Shown here: piece after piece, positions 58,474 to 64,000 of the stretch
Layout: each line of letters starts with the position of its first letter
Numbering within the stretch: the stretch's first letter is position 1
Assembly (NCBI GenBank): GCA_030015575.1
Contig: JASDDO010000026.1
Span: forward strand, 72,131,433 to 72,195,432
Direction of reading: 5' to 3'
Source: Agapanthus africanus
Lineage: Eukaryota > Streptophyta > Magnoliopsida > Asparagales > Amaryllidaceae
Length of the DNA: 64,000 nt
The notes under the pieces: model-generated
What the model was told of the DNA's origin: nothing
Database searches by the model: none
Seen by the model: only the letters and a program-made list of their open reading frames with translations
Position numbers and translations under genes: made by a program

Positions 58474-58779
58474 GCAATTGAGTCAATCATGAGATGTCAA
58501 GTACCACACCAGATGTTGTTTTCGCAGTAGATGCAATAAGTTGATATTGATCCAATCCTGAAGAGAAGGTCGGAAGCAGTTTTAGAACATAAGTGGATAT
58601 TCTAGGGATATGATAACGACAGCCTCATTCGGGAGACAGTTATCATTCCAGGCTTCCAAGGTGACCTGGACGACAAGGAGGTTGTCAGAGTTATAGTTTT
58701 CCTTCTGACGAGGGGCGGTATTTTAGACAGATGGTCCAAGGAAATACTGAGGGAGGCATGGCGCAGGATACTGATTAAG

Positions 58780-59000
58780 TTCAGTTGACGATACAGTCTA
58801 AGAAGTTTGGATTTGGAGTTCATTTATGAGCTAGGTCCCATCAGACATCCAGACACATTCTAAGACAGGTATTGCTCATTTCGGGAGATAGCTTTCTCCG
58901 CGAACTTGAGATATAGAGAGACATAGAAAGAAACATCATGGCGGATCCACTCACTGAGGCTATTCCTCGAACGCAATAGTTTCACAAACGGGATTTGTGA
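58780..59000 (+). pseudogene. RNase H remnant of B
   Basis: Short frames including MADPLTEA near 58940, the conserved end of copia RNase H. Just upstream of the purine tract (59081-59091). Confidence 0.6.
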
Positions 59001-59091
59001 GACTGACTAGTAGAGGAGTTGGGTGTTCGGTATCACACGGGCTGTGAGTATGCGACATCGTAATAATTAGCCTTAAGTGCAAGTCGGAGAT

Positions 59092-61226
59092 TGTTGGAGA
59101 TAGTGCCCTCAGAATCAATTATTGGATCACTGCACGTGATTGCAATGATTGAAGGGGGACCTGTCCCAGTAGGACAGTCTTACTCAAGATGATAGTATGC
59201 TATCTGGTTTATCTTTATCATCGTGTACTGCTTTAGGTGACCTTATAGGTCACTATTGCGCGTTGATAGAGCCTCTAGGATTCTTGCTTGACTGCCAGCA
59301 GTATGAAGGCGATCATATACGTGGGAGCTGGTAGTCTATAAGCACATCCTTAAAAGGTCCCTAGTCGTGGGAGTTTCGAGACAGGGCATCGGTACTCCAG
59401 AGTAGACTAGTGTATACAGTCGAGACCCCGACGAGGGGCGGTGGCCGGTCTCACAAGCCACTGGTGTCAGTTGGTTCACCTAAGATGTATACAGGTGCTC
59501 ATTGGGTTATGAGTACACCGGACAGGACTCGCCGGGAGCATGCTAGTTGGTCTTATACCTGACGTCAGATAGCAGTTCCCTGGTAACATGTGTACAGGTT
59601 AGTTCATCGACCTGAGATCGTCATTTGTCTCGTGTGAGTTCCCACTGTACTTTGATTACTACCCTACCACGCTCAAAGGAGACATGCAAACAGGTTTTAG
59701 TTGGGTACAGTCCCGAGCCACATGGAGGCAGTGAGCGGATCTGCAGGGGTTCGTCTCTCCCGATATTGGGGTGAGGTCGCGATGTGTCTAGGAGAGCCAT
59801 TACACGAAGTCCTTGGCCAAGGCAGGATATTTACTGGTAGGTATTCCAGTAGTATCTCAGGGTGTTCTGGGCTACACTCCGACACGACTTGTACCGCTTT
59901 TGGGGGTCTGACTTTTACCAACCCCCTAGGCCCGCCATGCGATGCTCATAGACGAATGGACCGGGCTGTACGGATATTGTCACTGACAGGCTCAGTAGGG
60001 TGTCAGGATGGGTTCGCTCATCGACGTCCCTTTTGGTCAATACCTGGTAGCCCGTCACGTATAGGCTAATACCTCTGACGTGCTAGTGGTTAAATTCACA
60101 GCCAAAGTATTGATGAGTCTTTAGAGTCCCCCACAGACCAGTTTCTCAAGTTTCGGGCGAATCGCTGTAGAGGCCGTATGGAGATATGGCAGGGTTCGAT
60201 CAGATATGTGCGGTATTGCACGGATCAGGATCGGACGGTTAATACTAGCGGGCTTTGGTTTAAGCCGGATCCTAGTATTGTACAGTGTAGATTTGTCTCA
60301 TTGCATTTGTATTTCGGTCGGAATACAAATGCGGGTATGTATATACAGTAGCGAGGTTTTCCTGTAATTTATTACGGGATCAGTTTTATGAAGTTTCCAG
60401 TTTGTTTTCCGGTTTCGGCCATTTTCCTTTGTATCTTTCTTTGGCCGAAAAATGGTGGAGGAGGGCTTATTTGCAATTGTGCAAATTAGCATTGTGGAGG
60501 GTGTTCTTTGCATTTTGTTGTGTCATGATGGTTGCACCATCCCTTGACTTTCTTGACTTCATCATTGCTTGACTTTGGGTTCATGATGGTTGATTTGGAG
60601 TGAGGTTTTGGTTGTAATGATTCTTGATGACCATCACCCTTTTCTCTCTCTTTGATTATTATTGGCTTCCCCCTTTTTTGTTAAGCTCTCTCCTCTCATT
60701 TTCTCCCCTTCACCAAGTTTGGCCGGCCACGCTCTAAGGGGAGGGGCTGAAATTTTTGGGTAGGGGATTTTGGTTCTCTTCATGTTTGCAAAATCCCCAA
60801 GTTGATCCACAAAAATTCCACACTTCATTTCCTCCACCAATAAGGCAACTTCATAACCCCAAATGAGACATAGCACTACACTACATTCTACAGCAAATCT
60901 TGGGCACGTCGACTCGCCAATTTCGTGTCTGAGTTGCCTCGGTCCAGAGGTGGGAGCCCGTAAAAGAAGCCGGCGACGTGGTGCCCTTCCGGCGAGGAGA
61001 TGAAAACCGGAGATTCCGCGGGAAGATCGGGACGACGACGAGAAGACCGAAGGACACGGATCGCTCGGTATATCTCTCTACCCGTTCTTTAGTTAGCTAG
61101 GACTATGTTAATGGCCCGATCCGAGTTTATAGTGCGCGGTGGTGCCGGTTCAAAAAAGTTAAAGAAAATTATCGTTTCCGCATTCCGGCGTCGGATTGAC
61201 GGCCGGGGCGCCGCCGTGCACTTACA
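59092..61226 (+). repeat. 3' LTR of B
   Basis: 2135 bp, TGTTGGAGATAG...CTTACA. At 61188-61206 it retains the uninterrupted sequence into which A inserted in the 5' LTR. Followed by TTTCT (61227-61231), the right TSD. Confidence 0.96.
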
Positions 61227-61489
61227 TTTCTTAGGGCATAGATCTAAGCTCTAAAAAGGAGAATTAAATTCTCAGAAGAAGAAAGAAGAGAAGAAGATGA
61301 ACAACAGTCATCTCAAGGGCCAAAGACCCTACCTATAGGCAGGGGAAGCCGATTCAACTTCCAAGAAGATCCAACGGTGGAAAAGCTGCCACCGCTGCAC
61401 TCACGTGTAAGCCACGTGAGCGCAACGGTGGGGGGGGAATTTGTTTCCCCCAATAATAAAAGAGAAAGGCTCTGTTCAAAATTTGAAAA

Positions 61490-61700
61490 GAGGCAGCGCC
61501 TCATGTGCCTTGCACGAGAGCGCCAGCGCCGAGAGTTAAAAACTCTGAGGCAGCGCCTCACGTGCCTTGCACGAGGGCGCCAATGCCCAAGAGTTAACAC
61601 TCTGAGGCAGCGCCTCACGTGCTTTGCATGAGGGCGCTAGCGCCGGGTGTTAAAAACTCTGAGGCAACGCCTCACGTGCCTTGCACGAGGGCGCCGACGC
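61490..61700 (+). repeat. ~55-bp tandem repeat with CACGTG cores in G LTR
   Basis: About four units of the form GGCAGCGCCTCACGTGCC, TTGCACGAGGGCGCC, then arms AGAGTT-AAA-AACTCT. Related units recur near 62500-62680. Confidence 0.8.
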
Positions 61701-62062
61701 CAGAACTAAAAGTTCTCTGCCATTGGATCAAAGATCCAACGGGGATGACAAATCATCGAAATATAGAATTGAATTCTGTTGAGGAAATATTTCCTCAAAA
61801 TCTTTCTAAACGGGAAAGATTACCCTTTGTAAAACAGAGCACCATTGGATTAAAAAAATCCAATGGTGATTAAAAAATCACCAAGCTACAGAATAAGCTC
61901 TGTATGGGAAAATATTTCCCAATCTTATTAAAAATAAAAGAAATATTTTCTGTAAAACAGGAGTCCTTAGATCAAAGATCCGACGATGGATAAAATTCCC
62001 AGATCAATTAAGGACCTCTCAATGAGGGATTTCTTCAACTAAATCAACAGACTTACCTCTAT

Positions 62063-62070
62063 TATATAAA
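62063..62070 (+). promoter_or_regulatory. TATA box of G LTR
   Basis: TATATAAA at the position corresponding to GTATAAATAG in F. Confidence 0.5.
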
Positions 62071-63688
62071 TGACCATAGACTTCAAGTCTTGCACAGAAG
62101 GAACCCTCCCAAAAAAACTTTAAGTTCAAAAGGAAGAGTAGGCAAAAAAGAAAGTTTTAAGAGAGAAGAAAGAAAAAGAACTTTCTTCGAGGTAAATAAA
62201 AGGAGTAGAGATCAAGCATCTCATCTGCATATCTAAGGGTTTAACCCTCATAAAAGAACGTAGTTCTTTCCCCTGGATCAGAGATCCATGAGACAAGTCT
62301 CCCACAAATGAGAATTTAATTCTCGTGGGGATGAATTTGTTCTTGGGAATCGAAGATCCAGGGGAGAACAGAGAATTGAACTCTTCAGAAAAATGCACAA
62401 AGAAAGAAACAACGCCAAGTGCCTCATGTGCCCCTCACATGGGCACTGCTCAAATAAAGAGTGCTTAGCACTCAATGGTTGGCGCTCAGCGCCAAGCGCC
62501 TCACGTGCTTCTCACGTGGGCGCAGCTCAAATAAAGAGTGGTTAGCTCAATGGTTGGCGCTCGGCGCCAAGCGCCTCACGTGGGCGCTGCTTAACATAAA
62601 GTGCTCTGCACTCATCAAACAGCGCCCAGCGCCCAGCGCCTAGCGCCTCACGTGCTCCACACGTGGGCGCCATAAAGAGTGTTTAACACTCCATAAAAAA
62701 AATAAAAGAACAAAGAAAAGGAAGGAAAAATAAAGCAAAGCATTATTTGCACAGAAAAGGGACTGAGCCCAAGCAAGTGTTTAACACTTTATTCAAAGAT
62801 TGAGTGGGCTGAGTCCAAGTTGACCAAATCCCCAATTCAGATCAACCGAGCCCATGTGCTCATCATGTTCCAAATTGGTCTTAGTCCCAAACACAACTAC
62901 AGATCTCCCAACTGACATTGGTTTAAGGGTACATCTCCTCACACCTCTGATACATGTCGTTGTAATTCTCCAGCGTCTTCAGAGAGGTGGTGGGTCTCGA
63001 TAACCAACAACTATTTGATGCACTCCCAAATTGACAATACCTCCCGCTATGGACCGAAACGTTCTTAAACTAACAACGGACCGTAATATCCCTAAACTAA
63101 CAACGGACCGAAACGTCCTTAAACTAAAGCAATAAAGCCCAAATGCTCTTTTGTTGGGTCTGAATGATTCCAAAACCCTGTTGAGTAGAGCTCTAAAATT
63201 AGATTAACGTATCCTCAAAAAATATTTAAGTTGATCTTAATCCCACACAAGATTAACGATCCTTAAATCAAACCAAATCCAAATCTAAGAATATACAGAT
63301 TTGGACTAATCCACGCCTTACGGGCGACAACACAAATTAGTCACCGTATACAATCTACGGGCAACCAAAAAATAAAACAAACACATACGACACGAAGTGA
63401 ACTTCCGGAGCAGGAGAAAGTGGTTATCGCTACGCGGTAACGTAATTAACTGCAGGGGCTTGCGCCTGTAGGAAAGAGCGTCCCCACAATCAAAAACCCC
63501 TCACAAACGAGGGGGAATCTGACGAAGTCTGCGACAGCGGCCGTGTCCGTCCATACCTCCGATACACGGTGCCATAAATCAACTTGGCATCCTCGGAGAG
63601 GTGGACGGATAAATCCAAATAGCATATTCCCCCAAATTCAGGCAAGACGACCTACACGGTTCCGTCTCCCGTTTTCGGCGGTAAACAG

Positions 63689-64000
63689 CAGTTTATGGGA
63701 GAATCGGCTGGTATCGGATGTTCCGCGAGAAAGTCGGCAATGACTTGTCTTTTCACCGCCTTGAGGGGTCGATATGTTATCGAGAATTCCATCAGCAGGA
63801 GGGTCCATTTCACAAGCCTTTCCGTCAGTATGGCTTTTGACATCAAATACTTAATAGGATCCACCTTTGATATGAGATGGACTTCATGCGCCAAGGCATA
63901 ATGTCTGAGCTTCGTTATTGCGAAAATCAACGCTAAGCAGTGCTTTTCGATCGGGGAGTAGTTGCTTTCTTCCCCCAGGAGAACTCGACTTAGATAGTAA
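63689..64000 (-). CDS. Ty3/gypsy (Tat-type) RT/RNase H fragment
   Basis: Minus strand, open from 64000 to the G junction with no stop. Motifs in order: YYLSRVLLGEE, NYSPIEKHCLALIFA, KLRHYALAHEVHLIS, DPIKYLMSK, RLVKWTLLLMEF, then VIADFLAEHPI. This is the RT-RNase H boundary and RNase H domain typical of plant Tat-lineage Ty3/gypsy pol. The frame runs on into G's LTR to 63652, where the residues no longer fit the family. Inference: G inserted into the pol gene of another Tat element; GCAGT at 63689 would be one TSD copy. The rest of this pol lies beyond the window. Confidence 0.88.

Larger units (their letters stand above)
21055..61226 (+). mobile_element. Element B: copia retrotransposon carrying nested A and C(+D)
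   Basis: LTRs of 2137 bp (split by A) and 2135 bp, identical TSD TTTCT at 21050-21054 and 61227-61231, primer-binding site at 33597-33609 and purine tract before 59092. Without A and C it is ~10.0 kb. The leader is 33610-35900. Coding remnants lie at 35901-36149 and 55909-59091. LTRs agree at ~97% over ~560 bp by eye. No frame is intact. Same subfamily as D. Confidence 0.95.
61232..63688 (+). repeat. 3' LTR of G, second part
   Basis: Continues the LTR begun at 20649; total ~2.9 kb. Diverged relative of F's LTR: mini-palindromes (GAGAAT-TAA-ATTCTC near 61260, GGATC-AAA-GATCC near 61727, GAGTGC-TTA-GCACTC near 62459), CACGTG pairs, three 27-bp units near 63050 and the same ending GGCGGTAAACA. 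Followed at 63689 by unrelated coding DNA, which defines the end. Confidence 0.75.

Overview
This window is repeat DNA from a large, retroelement-rich plant nuclear genome. I see no intact host gene, rRNA or tRNA gene. The plant assignment rests on primer-binding sites matching initiator-Met tRNA directly after each copia LTR, a Tat-type Ty3/gypsy RNase H, a plant mobile domain (PMD) pseudogene, and long nested LTR retrotransposons. The species cannot be named. All element names (A-G) are mine.

Layout from left to right. 1-3566: element E, the 5' part of a minus-strand copia element, inserted in the 5' LTR of F. 3567-16342: element F, a plus-strand Ty3/gypsy-type element with ~3.2 kb LTRs, degenerate gag-like ORFs, no visible pol, and ~4.5 kb of tandem and hairpin repeats before its 3' LTR, which stops abruptly at 16342. 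16343-21054 and 61232-63688: element G, a relative of F. It keeps an antisense PMD pseudogene and its 3' LTR, and its 5' part is missing. 63689-64000: minus-strand Tat-type RT/RNase H coding sequence with an open frame, the DNA that G seems to have entered.

G's LTR is split by a 40-kb stack of four copia elements, each with identical 5-bp target-site duplications (TSDs). B (21055-61226, TSD TTTCT) contains A (23163-33561, TSD GGATT) inside its 5' LTR and C (36150-55903, TSD CTATT) inside its body. C contains D (42964-52520, minus strand, TSD ATTGC). Each element is ~9.6-10.4 kb without its insertions, with ~2.1-2.2 kb LTRs. A and C form one subfamily (LTRs start TGTTAGTTATATG); B and D form another (LTRs start TGTTGGAGATAG or TGTTAGAGATAG). 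All four have a long non-coding leader of ~2.3-3.1 kb, almost no gag, and broken protease/integrase/RT/RNase H remnants that share the same defects. They were therefore probably copied by proteins supplied in trans.

The most unusual content is structural. (1) Each copia leader carries three stem-loops. Their loops are the same or nearly the same within an element but differ between elements, even between sister elements with near-identical stems. (2) A long GC-rich hairpin follows the primer-binding site in all five copia elements. (3) The F and G LTRs are packed with perfect mini-palindromes whose arms vary but whose spacer is almost always AAA, TAA or TTA. (4) F carries a 310-bp tandem array in which every unit has five hairpins with different stems and one conserved loop. 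These point to RNA-level or replication-level structure that coding annotation does not explain. All comparisons were made by eye.
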